A stretch of 7,705 nt of DNA from Lachnospiraceae bacterium (GTDB lineage: Bacteria > Bacillota_A > Clostridia > Lachnospirales > Lachnospiraceae): assembly GCA_017540915.1 (NCBI GenBank), contig JAFYAD010000304.1, forward strand, positions 1-7,705, read 5' to 3'. Position numbers and translations under genes: made by a program. Under the pieces are notes generated by a model. It was not told where the DNA came from. It did no database searches and saw only the letters and a program-made list of their open reading frames with translations. Below, piece after piece: positions 1 through 6,342 of this stretch (positions within the stretch are counted from its first letter, which is position 1; the number at the start of each line of letters is the position of its first letter).

Positions 1-28
1 AATCCTCAATCAGTGCTATAATGTTCAT
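1..28 (-). CDS. Start of a divergent gene, probable response regulator (truncated by window edge)
   Basis: Read on the minus strand, an ATG at 28-26 opens nine codons, MNIIALIED, and the frame is still open at base 1. An AAAGGAG Shine-Dalgarno lies at 46-40, 11 nt upstream of the ATG, and a perfect TATAAT lies at 78-73. The hydrophobic strand followed by Glu-Asp matches the beginning of a CheY-like receiver domain, where this strand leads into the acidic pair that binds Mg2+. A response regulator divergent from a hybrid histidine kinase is a common arrangement. Only nine residues are visible, so the family call is inference. That a gene starts here is better supported than its product. There is no view of the output domain. 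Confidence 0.5.
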
Positions 29-39
29 GGGTGTTGGTT

Positions 40-46
40 CTCCTTT
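40..46 (-). promoter_or_regulatory. Ribosome binding site of the divergent gene
   Basis: AAAGGAG on the minus strand, 11 nt before the ATG at 28. This is the main evidence that the left edge is the 5' end of a real gene and not intergenic DNA. Confidence 0.55.
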
Positions 47-72
47 CGGTTTTTGTTTTTTGGTCGAAAACT

Positions 73-102
73 ATTATACCTCAGGGGCCAATACCCATTC
101 TA
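73..102 (-). promoter_or_regulatory. Candidate sigma-A promoter for the divergent gene
   Basis: On the minus strand a perfect -10 hexamer TATAAT lies at 78-73. The best -35 at suitable spacing is a weak TAGAAT at 102-97 (18 nt spacer). Transcription would begin near base 66, giving a leader of about 38 nt before the ATG at 28. The weak -35 is compatible with a promoter that needs an activator. Confidence 0.4.
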
Positions 103-210
103 TTATTTTTTTATTCAACTGACAAAATCTTCACTCCATTGGTCGCTGTTCACGTGGAAAAGTATCAGGGCAGGAAGTCACGAAATGGTCAATACTCACA
201 AAAAATAACA

Positions 211-238
211 TTTACAATTGAGGTTTTTATGGTAAAAT
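211..238 (+). promoter_or_regulatory. Candidate sigma-A promoter for the kinase operon
   Basis: TTTACA (211-216) and TAAAAT (233-238) are separated by 16 nt. A TG one base before the -10 (230-231) makes it an extended -10 element. Transcription would start near 245, leaving about 70 nt of leader before the kinase ATG at 316. This is the best plus-strand match seen in the 29-315 gap. The rest of that gap is AT-rich, with no gene and no convincing operator repeat visible. Confidence 0.45.
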
Positions 239-302
239 ATACAAAAGACTCTACCCTGTTTTTCAGGATACAGTGACGCAATGCAGTTTTGACAGTAAAC
301 AT

Positions 303-307
303 AAAGG
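303..307 (+). promoter_or_regulatory. Ribosome binding site that favours the ATG start at 316
   Basis: AAAGG ends 8 nt before the ATG at 316. The longer in-frame option, TTG at 289, has only a distant AGGA (265-268) about 20 nt upstream and would put an extra nine-residue polar stretch before the first membrane span. The ATG start is therefore preferred. Confidence 0.5.
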
Positions 308-315
308 TATTGCCT

Positions 316-3300
316 ATGATAGCGCTTATTATCACGTTTGCAATAATGTTCGGGCTGAGTGCATATTGCTGCGTTAAGGGGATCCTCTTTAAACGCCGGA
401 ATATGGGGTTTGTGGCTGTGTCTGCCATAATGTGTATCTGTGATGCGCTCTGTGCGGTCCTGGTGGCTGCCGAAGGCGCGCAGATGGTGGAGAACGTCAT
501 GTTGCCGTACTATATATTTCACGGCTGGCTGTTTTTTGCCATTATGCTGATGACTGCCAGAATGGGACGGCTGAAGGGTACTGCCATGGCTTTGATCCCG
601 TCGTTTCTTGTCTGCGCATATCAGACATACCTGTGCGTAAGCCAGTTCTTTGGAGCCAGGATCTTTTCTTTTTCCAAAAAGATCTTATTCACTTCGGCCT
701 GGTGGGTTGCCACCGACACGAAAAATACGGGGCTGTTGTTCAGCTTCCGCTCATACCGTATCATGATGTACCTGAACATTGTGATGGTGCTGATCGTTCT
801 GGTGGTATGCCTGATCAGGACACATGAGATATTCAGGATGAGATTTTGGGCGCTGATGGGAATGCTGTTTTTCATCTGCTTTGCCGAGGGACTGACCGTA
901 CATTTAAACCTCCCTGTGTGGCTGTCGGTCATCGTGTATAACTTTATACCGATATTTTGCCTGTACCTGACACTATATTTCACGAAATACACCCTGAGAA
1001 ACTGGTCACTGGATGATTTCGCCAACAATATGAGTGACGGTCTGATACTGTATGACGGATATGACGACCTGATACATATCAATGATATGATCAAGGACAC
1101 GATGGATGCATGTCTCCTGGAGGACTTTAAAGATCGCAATAAGCTGGACGCCTGGATAGAAGAAAATACTACTCATGACGGTGACAACTGGCTTCGTTAC
1201 GACACGGAGGATAAACAGTACTATTTCAGAGTCAGGGTCATAGAGCTGGGTGATGAGAAGACCATCGGAATCCTGTATATTCTTCATGACTCGACAGAGT
1301 CCGCCACCAGGATCAGGTTCATGGCCGAGACCAACAGGGAGCTGGAGAGGATTTCACGCATGAAATCGGATTTCCTGGCCAACATGTCTCACGAGATCCG
1401 GACTCCCATGAATGCCGTCATAGGCATGGCGGAGATCGCGCTGAGAGAAGAGAAATCCCCCGAGGTAAGGGATTATCTCAGGCAGATCCAAAGCTCCGGC
1501 AAAAACCTGCTCAACATTATTAATGATATTTTGGATTATTCAAAAATAGAGTCGGGCAAGCTGGAGATCATCCCGGAGGAGTACAAGCCCATGAGGGAGT
1601 TCTCGGACATTGTAAATGTTCTGGGTACCAGAATAGGCGATAAAAAGCTGGATCTTTTCCTGGTGAGTGACGGCAAGGTTCCGCGAAAGCTGTACGGCGA
1701 TGCCATGAGGATTCGCCAGATCATCATCAATCTGGCCAATAATGCGATCAAGTTCACCAACGAGGGCAGGGTCCGTATCAATGTTTCAGCGGAGGACATA
1801 GGAACCGACATGGTGAATCTGACGGTTCATGTGACGGATACGGGCATAGGCATCAAAAAAGAGGATATGGGAAAGCTCTTTGAGAGTTTTCAGCAGCTTG
1901 ATTCCAAGAGAAACCGCAATGTTGAGGGGACGGGACTGGGACTTGCCATAACCAAAAGACTGGTGTCGGCCATGGGCGGCACCACGGGAGTGTCCAGTGA
2001 ATACGGAAAGGGTTCGGATTTCTGGTTTACGATACCGCAGAAAGTGGTGGAAGGGGAAACCGGCTTCGGAGTTGTGTCTCCGGAAGATAAGATGATGATG
2101 TTGTATGATCCCAAGGGACTCTACAGCGATATCTTTATGGAGAATATCAAAGGCTTTGGAGTAGCGTACAGCGTACTGACATCCTTAGACGATTACGTTC
2201 CCTCGTCCAAGAAGGATTACATCATATTCAGCGAGCGGGATTACGACGATAAAGTGGCGCAATATGTGGAAAAATATAAAGACACTGAGTTTGTCATGTC
2301 TTCGGACATTGATGCGGATACGAAAACCGACAGGGAGAATCTGCACAAGCTGAGGAGGCCGCTGACATCCGTTAAAATGGTGAAGCTGCTGAACGGAGAG
2401 GATGATGCCAAGAGAGAGGCGGAACAGGAGAAGTTCATAAACTTCACCGCGCCGGAAGCGAGGATACTGGTGGTGGATGACAATCCCATCAATATCACTA
2501 TTGCGCAGGGCTTGCTGGCTCCTCTAAAAATGCAGATGGACTCGGCGGGAGGTGGCAGGGAAGCCATTCAGAAAGTGACTGAACGGGATTATGATATTGT
2601 GTTTATGGATCATATGATGCCGGAGGTTGACGGATGCGATGCTACTGTTGCCATCCGTGAAATGGGTGACAGCATCAGACAGCCTGTTGTCATAGCGCTG
2701 TCTGCCAATGTTATGGAGGAGGCACGATTCCAGTTTAAAGAAGCGGGAATGAATGATTTTGTGGCAAAGCCCGTGGATGTGCACGATATCACTGCAAAGG
2801 TCAAAAGGTGGCTGCCAAAGGACAAGATCATAGAGAGTGAGGAAGCTGCACAGGAAGCTGCACAGGAGGCAGCACTTACGAAGACGCGTATCAAAAGCGA
2901 GGTTCTGGATACGGAGAAAGCCATCAAAGGTCTCGGATCGGTGGAACTTTTTGAGAAGATTGCAGAGGAATACTATGTTTCCGGAGAAGAGAGGCTTCAC
3001 GATATCATGACTGCCTTTGAGCAAAAAGACTGGGAGGATTACACCATCCGGGTTCATGCTCTTAAGAGCAGTTCAAGACAGATCGGAGCCATGGATCTCG
3101 GCAGTATGGCCGAGGAGCTTGAGATGGCAGGCAAGACCGAAAACATAGATGTCATCATGGCAAAGACGGACGGCGTGATGGCTTCCTTCAAATATGTTTT
3201 GAACGAGCTTGAACGATTCTTCAAGGAAGATGAGAAGAAAAAACCGCAGGAAAGTCTGCCTATGATAGACAGGCAGACACTGACGGAATTGCTGGATGAG

Positions 3301-3492
3301 CTTGCTGTGGCTTGCGACGAGCTTGACAGCGATGGTATGGAGAGTGTGGGAGATAAGCTGGACGGATACTATTATGAAGGAACTTTAAACGGATACATAA
3401 GGGAGCTTCAGAAGGGCATACGTGATATTGATCCGGATCTCTGTGCAGAGGCGTCTGACAAGATAAAGGTTGTACTGGAGAGCTACTATTAG
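316..3492 (+). CDS. 7TM hybrid sensor histidine kinase with degenerate receiver, receiver and HPt domains
   Basis: A membrane sensor kinase of 1058 aa (from ATG 316) that carries a whole phosphorelay in one chain. Seven hydrophobic segments (about residues 1-23, 31-53, 65-82, 89-112, 149-168, 176-197, 200-222) resemble the HisKA_7TM sensor class. A PAS-like region (about 231-328) and a short signalling helix follow. HisKA has the H-box SHEIRTPMN with phospho-acceptor H359. The ATPase domain shows N-box N472/N476, G1 DTGIG at 508-512 and G2 GTGLGL at 538-543. A receiver-like segment (about 590-695) lacks its key residues. The true receiver (about 714-830) has D721/D722, phospho-acceptor D765, S796 and K818. 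HPt has H914 in HALKSSS. A helical tail without histidine ends the protein. The signal should pass H359 to D765 to H914, then to a separate regulator, possibly the divergent gene at 1-28. The ligand is unknown. TTG at 289 is a weaker alternative start. Confidence 0.93.
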   Translation: MIALIITFAIMFGLSAYCCVKGILFKRRNMGFVAVSAIMCICDALCAVLVAAEGAQMVENVMLPYYIFHGWLFFAIMLMTARMGRLKGTAMALIPSFLVCAYQTYLCVSQFFGARIFSFSKKILFTSAWWVATDTKNTGLLFSFRSYRIMMYLNIVMVLIVLVVCLIRTHEIFRMRFWALMGMLFFICFAEGLTVHLNLPVWLSVIVYNFIPIFCLYLTLYFTKYTLRNWSLDDFANNMSDGLILYDGYDDLIHINDMIKDTMDACLLEDFKDRNKLDAWIEENTTHDGDNWLRYDTEDKQYYFRVRVIELGDEKTIGILYILHDSTESATRIRFMAETNRELERISRMKSDFLANMSHEIRTPMNAVIGMAEIALREEKSPEVRDYLRQIQSSGKNLLNIINDILDYSKIESGKLEIIPEEYKPMREFSDIVNVLGTRIGDKKLDLFLVSDGKVPRKLYGDAMRIRQIIINLANNAIKFTNEGRVRINVSAEDIGTDMVNLTVHVTDTGIGIKKEDMGKLFESFQQLDSKRNRNVEGTGLGLAITKRLVSAMGGTTGVSSEYGKGSDFWFTIPQKVVEGETGFGVVSPEDKMMMLYDPKGLYSDIFMENIKGFGVAYSVLTSLDDYVPSSKKDYIIFSERDYDDKVAQYVEKYKDTEFVMSSDIDADTKTDRENLHKLRRPLTSVKMVKLLNGEDDAKREAEQEKFINFTAPEARILVVDDNPINITIAQGLLAPLKMQMDSAGGGREAIQKVTERDYDIVFMDHMMPEVDGCDATVAIREMGDSIRQPVVIALSANVMEEARFQFKEAGMNDFVAKPVDVHDITAKVKRWLPKDKIIESEEAAQEAAQEAALTKTRIKSEVLDTEKAIKGLGSVELFEKIAEEYYVSGEERLHDIMTAFEQKDWEDYTIRVHALKSSSRQIGAMDLGSMAEELEMAGKTENIDVIMAKTDGVMASFKYVLNELERFFKEDEKKKPQESLPMIDRQTLTELLDELAVACDELDSDGMESVGDKLDGYYYEGTLNGYIRELQKGIRDIDPDLCAEASDKIKVVLESYY
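2842..2874 (+). repeat. Tandem 12-bp repeat encoding an Ala/Glu/Gln linker in the kinase
   Basis: GAAGCTGCACAG occurs twice in direct succession (2842-2853, 2854-2865), followed by a diverged nine-base partial copy (2866-2874). It encodes E-A-A-Q, E-A-A-Q, E-A-A in the linker between the receiver and the HPt domain. The unit is a multiple of three, so a change in copy number would alter linker length without a frameshift. Confidence 0.8.
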
Positions 3493-3523
3493 GGTGGAAC
3501 AGTCATAAAGAGTTCATTATAGA

Positions 3524-3539
3524 GATTCGTTTACGAATC
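3524..3539 (+). other. Small perfect hairpin in the kinase-lipoprotein gap
   Basis: GATTCG (3524-3529), loop TTTA, CGAATC (3534-3539): a perfect 6-bp inverted repeat in the 79-nt gap. No T run follows, so it is not a standard rho-independent terminator. It could be an RNA processing or stability element that sets lipoprotein expression apart from the kinase, or a small protein-binding site. It sits 32 nt before the lipoprotein ATG. Confidence 0.45.
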
Positions 3540-3556
3540 GTGCCATTACATCTTAT

Positions 3557-3564
3557 AAGGGAGG
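3557..3564 (+). promoter_or_regulatory. Strong ribosome binding site of the lipoprotein gene
   Basis: AAGGGAGG lies 7 nt before the ATG at 3572. It is a stronger match than the site of the upstream kinase, consistent with the binding lipoprotein being made in excess over the kinase. Confidence 0.7.
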
Positions 3565-3571
3565 ATCCACT

Positions 3572-5203
3572 ATGAAAAATAAAACTTTATCCGTCATAAT
3601 GGCTACCGCATTAGCGTTGACATCATTGACTGCCTGCGGCGGGCATGATACCGGCGGACTGTCGGACACCAACCTTGTGGATCGCGCCATTGACAATGCG
3701 GCTGTCATAGAGGATGCCAACGGTTTTACATACACGGGAGAAGCGCCTGTTACGGAGGATGGCGGAACGATCAGCATCATGGCTCAGAAATCCAATTATG
3801 CGAACGTTGATATCGCGTCAGCCCCCATAGTGCTGAAGGTGTTTGAGGAAGCCGGAGTAAAAGCGGATTTTGAGCTTCATGACTATGACAGTTATGCTGA
3901 TGAGGTGACAGCTACCATAACGTCAGGCAGTACGGACGCTGACATCATAAAGATACCGGATTCGGATCCCAATCAGACTTTTATAAAATCGGGGTTGTTT
4001 GTCCCATTGGATGAGTTTTTTGATTACATGCCGAATTTTGTGGCGTGGCTAAAGGAGCATCCTGTGGAAAAAGCTGAGCTTACCGCGGAGAACGGGCATA
4101 TCTACTATGTCCCCGGACTGAATGTGGCTGACGATTACCAGCCCTGTCTCATGTATAATCAGGTGTGGCTGGACAAAGCGGGGATGGAGGCACCTTCTGA
4201 TCTTGACAGCTTCGTGGAGCTTTTAAGGTATTTCAGGGATAATGATATGAACGGTAACGGAGATGCCGCCGATGAGATACCGATGAGTGTCACAAAGGAA
4301 TTTTTACCGTACATGTTCGGGCCTGCCTTCGGACTGGATCTTGTGAGCGGATTTCAGGCAGATGACAGTGGCAGGGTTACCTACGCTTATGCGGATTCCG
4401 GGAATTACAAAAAGTACCTGTCTTTTCTGAATAAGCTTTATACAGAGGGGCTTTTGGAAGAGGGATTTGAAACGCTGGATCGGGATACCATAATAGAACG
4501 TATGAAGGTGGACCGGACAGGTGTGGCGTATGATTTCAGCTGGGCGATGTCAATGATGTATTCGAACGTCCTGCCTTATTATGACGGGACGGAAGAGACG
4601 GCGTTTGCAGGCACTGCGCCGCTGTCGGGCGATTCAAAGGGGTTTTATGTAGGCAGGAATTCCCTGGCGGGAATGTTCGGGGTCAGTAAAAAATCCGATG
4701 ATATCGAGCTTGCCGTAAAGTTTTTGGATTATGCCATGTCGGAACACTGCCAGGATTATTATCAGTGGGGATTCGAGGGTGAGAGTTACACCGTGCAGCC
4801 GGACGGAACCCGCGAATACACGGAGAAGGGCAGCGATAACGACTGGCTTCAGAAGCTGGGCATCAATCCGGCATTCGTGCTCCCGGCTGCGCAGTCGGTA
4901 GAGGCTACGGATATACTGGTTGCAGAGTGGCATGCCCGCATCAACAGGGAGTTGAGACAGTATATCAGACATCCCTGGCCTGAGATTTATGGCACAGGCA
5001 AAGAGAGCGATACCGTAAACCGCTTTATGGGCGATATCTCAGCCAAGGCAGAGGGTGACGGTTTGAAGTTCATAACCGGAGAGCTGGATATTGAAAAGGA
5101 TTTCGATGATTATATTACTGCCTTGGATGATCTTGGTCTGGCAGAGGTGACAGATGTGAGGCAGAACCAGTATAACCGGTATCTTAAAGCGCTAGGGGAA
5201 TAA
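3572..5203 (+). CDS. Extracellular solute-binding lipoprotein (ABC family 1, LplA/YtcQ-like)
   Basis: A 543-aa secreted binding protein, anchored by lipid on the outer face of the membrane. The signal peptide has basic residues K2 and K4, a hydrophobic core and the lipobox LTAC, with the lipidated cysteine at residue 22. The mature part has family-1 solute-binding features: an early segment on toxic-to-transport style lobes ending in IKIPDSDPNQTF and a LFVPLDEFF segment typical of LplA-type sugar-binding proteins, then an acidic DMNGNGDAADEIP loop (225-237) resembling an EF-hand calcium site. The C-terminus (GELDIEKDFDDY, QNQYNRYL) also matches that family. Its members usually bind oligosaccharides or uronate-type sugars, but the ligand cannot be read from sequence. 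No permease or ATPase gene is adjacent; the kinase is upstream and glycosyltransferases are downstream. It may serve a distant transporter, or act as a ligand-binding partner for the kinase. Confidence 0.9.
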   Translation: MKNKTLSVIMATALALTSLTACGGHDTGGLSDTNLVDRAIDNAAVIEDANGFTYTGEAPVTEDGGTISIMAQKSNYANVDIASAPIVLKVFEEAGVKADFELHDYDSYADEVTATITSGSTDADIIKIPDSDPNQTFIKSGLFVPLDEFFDYMPNFVAWLKEHPVEKAELTAENGHIYYVPGLNVADDYQPCLMYNQVWLDKAGMEAPSDLDSFVELLRYFRDNDMNGNGDAADEIPMSVTKEFLPYMFGPAFGLDLVSGFQADDSGRVTYAYADSGNYKKYLSFLNKLYTEGLLEEGFETLDRDTIIERMKVDRTGVAYDFSWAMSMMYSNVLPYYDGTEETAFAGTAPLSGDSKGFYVGRNSLAGMFGVSKKSDDIELAVKFLDYAMSEHCQDYYQWGFEGESYTVQPDGTREYTEKGSDNDWLQKLGINPAFVLPAAQSVEATDILVAEWHARINRELRQYIRHPWPEIYGTGKESDTVNRFMGDISAKAEGDGLKFITGELDIEKDFDDYITALDDLGLAEVTDVRQNQYNRYLKALGE

Positions 5204-5262
5204 GGGCGTGAGCGTTTGGACAACTTTTATGGTAGTTATGAAGGAGATATAACAACCGGCTT

Positions 5263-5275
5263 GGGAGGTAAGGAG
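5263..5275 (+). promoter_or_regulatory. Ribosome binding site that sets the GT2 start at 5279
   Basis: GGGAGG (5263-5268) lies 10 nt before the ATG at 5279, with a second AAGGAG (5270-5275) only 3 nt before it. The in-frame TTG at 5216 lacks a purine-rich site at suitable distance and would add 21 residues before the GT-A fold's first beta strand. Confidence 0.6.
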
Positions 5276-5278
5276 AAC

Positions 5279-6331
5279 ATGATCACAATAAGTCTTTGCA
5301 TGATAGTAAAAAACGAATCCGCCGTTCTGGCAAGATGTCTGGATACGGTGGCAGACCTGTGTGACGAGATCATCATAGTGGATACGGGATCCACAGATAA
5401 TACCAAGGAGATTGCCGCGCGATACACAGATAAGATCTATGATTTTGAGTGGGTAGATGATTTTGCCGCAGCCAGAAACTTCTCTTTTTCAAAGGCAACC
5501 TGCGATTACATATACGTGCCTGATGCGGACGAGGTGCTGGATGAGACCAACCGTCATGAGTTCATGAAACTCAAACAGTGCATGGTGCCCGAGGTGGAGA
5601 TCGTGCAGATGCGCTACCATACCGTGTCACACAACACGGTGCTGAATGTAGAGGATGAGTACAGACCAAAGCTTTTTAAGCGTCTCAGGGAGTTTACGTG
5701 GGTGGATCCCATACACGAGACGGTGAGGCTGGAACCACTGGTGTTTGACAGTGATGTGGTCATTACCCATATGCCGCAGAGCGATCACAGCGCCAGGGAT
5801 TTCGATGTTTTTGAGAAAGCGCTGGCCAGGGATGGAAGGCTCTCACGCAAGATCGCATTGATGTACGCCACGGAGCTGTACAAATGCGGAGATAAGACAG
5901 CGCTTGAGAATTCACTTCAGTTCTTTAAGGATCTCTGGAAGGTACAGGAGTCTTCACTTTCAAAGGCTGCAGCATGTGTGCTGGCAAGGTTCGCAAGGCT
6001 CTGCAGTGACAGTGTCACACTGATGAAGCTGGGGCTTCGATATATGGCGGATAAGGCTTCTGCGGAGATTTGCTTTGAAACGGGGCATTTTTTCTTTGAC
6101 CAGGGGGATTATGAGGAGGCCTGCATCTGGTTTTCGAATGCGCTTGGTGCTCCTGTGATCCTGGATATCCATAAGAGCGGCGATGAAACCTACGGAATGC
6201 TGGCGCAGTGCTACGAAAAGCTCGCGGAGTTTTTCGCCGGTACGGATGAAGGCAGACGATATTCCGAGATTGCCGCCACATACAGAGAAGAAGAAAAAGC
6301 ATGGAAAATGCCTGTGGAAGAGCCGGTGTGA
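5279..6331 (+). CDS. Family 2 glycosyltransferase with TPR-like C-terminus (SunS-like GT-A)
   Basis: A 350-aa enzyme predicted to transfer a sugar from a nucleotide-sugar donor, acting in the cytoplasm since no signal peptide or membrane span is visible. The N-terminal GT-A domain (about 1-180) begins ISLCMIVKNE and has DTGSTDNT at 35-42 for nucleotide binding. The metal-binding DxD is D82-A-D84 in PDADE, and a conserved-looking DPIHE surrounds H146. This pattern matches the GT2 subgroup that contains the peptide S-glycosyltransferase SunS and beta-glucosyltransferase-like enzymes. The C-terminal half is helical, with one clear TPR-like unit at about 262-292 (FETGHFFFDQGDYEEA), which may hold a protein acceptor. 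It follows the lipoprotein by 75 nt and precedes a CgeB-like transferase by 11 nt, so the two transferases are probably made together. Acceptor and sugar are unknown. The start at 5279 is chosen over TTG 5216 because of the ribosome binding site. Confidence 0.88.
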   Translation: MITISLCMIVKNESAVLARCLDTVADLCDEIIIVDTGSTDNTKEIAARYTDKIYDFEWVDDFAAARNFSFSKATCDYIYVPDADEVLDETNRHEFMKLKQCMVPEVEIVQMRYHTVSHNTVLNVEDEYRPKLFKRLREFTWVDPIHETVRLEPLVFDSDVVITHMPQSDHSARDFDVFEKALARDGRLSRKIALMYATELYKCGDKTALENSLQFFKDLWKVQESSLSKAAACVLARFARLCSDSVTLMKLGLRYMADKASAEICFETGHFFFDQGDYEEACIWFSNALGAPVILDIHKSGDETYGMLAQCYEKLAEFFAGTDEGRRYSEIAATYREEEKAWKMPVEEPV

Positions 6332-6336
6332 GGAGG
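6331..6336 (+). promoter_or_regulatory. Ribosome binding site that sets the CgeB-like start at 6343
   Basis: AGGAGG begins on the last base of the upstream stop codon and ends 6 nt before the ATG at 6343. The in-frame ATG at 6301 lies inside the upstream gene and would add a 14-residue polar leader (MENACGRAG...) before the first beta strand MEILVYPW, so 6343 is preferred. The tight packing suggests translational coupling. Confidence 0.75.
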
Positions 6337-6342
6337 CAGCGC

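Noticed and set aside
58..70. Possible Spo0A box near GGTCGAAAA
   Set aside because: It does not match the TGTCGAA core (an extra G interrupts it) and no second copy is present.
151..156. CACGTG hexamer palindrome in the left gap
   Set aside because: A single six-base palindrome is expected by chance and has no flanking symmetry.
31..276. Plus-strand open frame of 81 codons starting with GTG in the left gap
   Set aside because: It has no Shine-Dalgarno at proper distance, its composition follows the AT-rich intergenic DNA, and it overlaps the candidate promoters and the divergent gene's leader.
289..320. TTGACA at 289-294 and TATGAT at 315-320 as a promoter
   Set aside because: The spacer is 20 nt, too long for sigma-A, and the -10 would overlap the kinase start codon at 316.
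3530..3559. TTTACG at 3530-3535 and TATAAG at 3554-3559 as a separate promoter for the lipoprotein gene
   Set aside because: Transcription would start downstream of the strong ribosome binding site at 3557-3564, which would then be lost from the mRNA.
5229..5252. Seven-codon ORF in the lipoprotein-GT2 gap
   Set aside because: It has no upstream ribosome binding site and no attenuation-like structure or codon bias.
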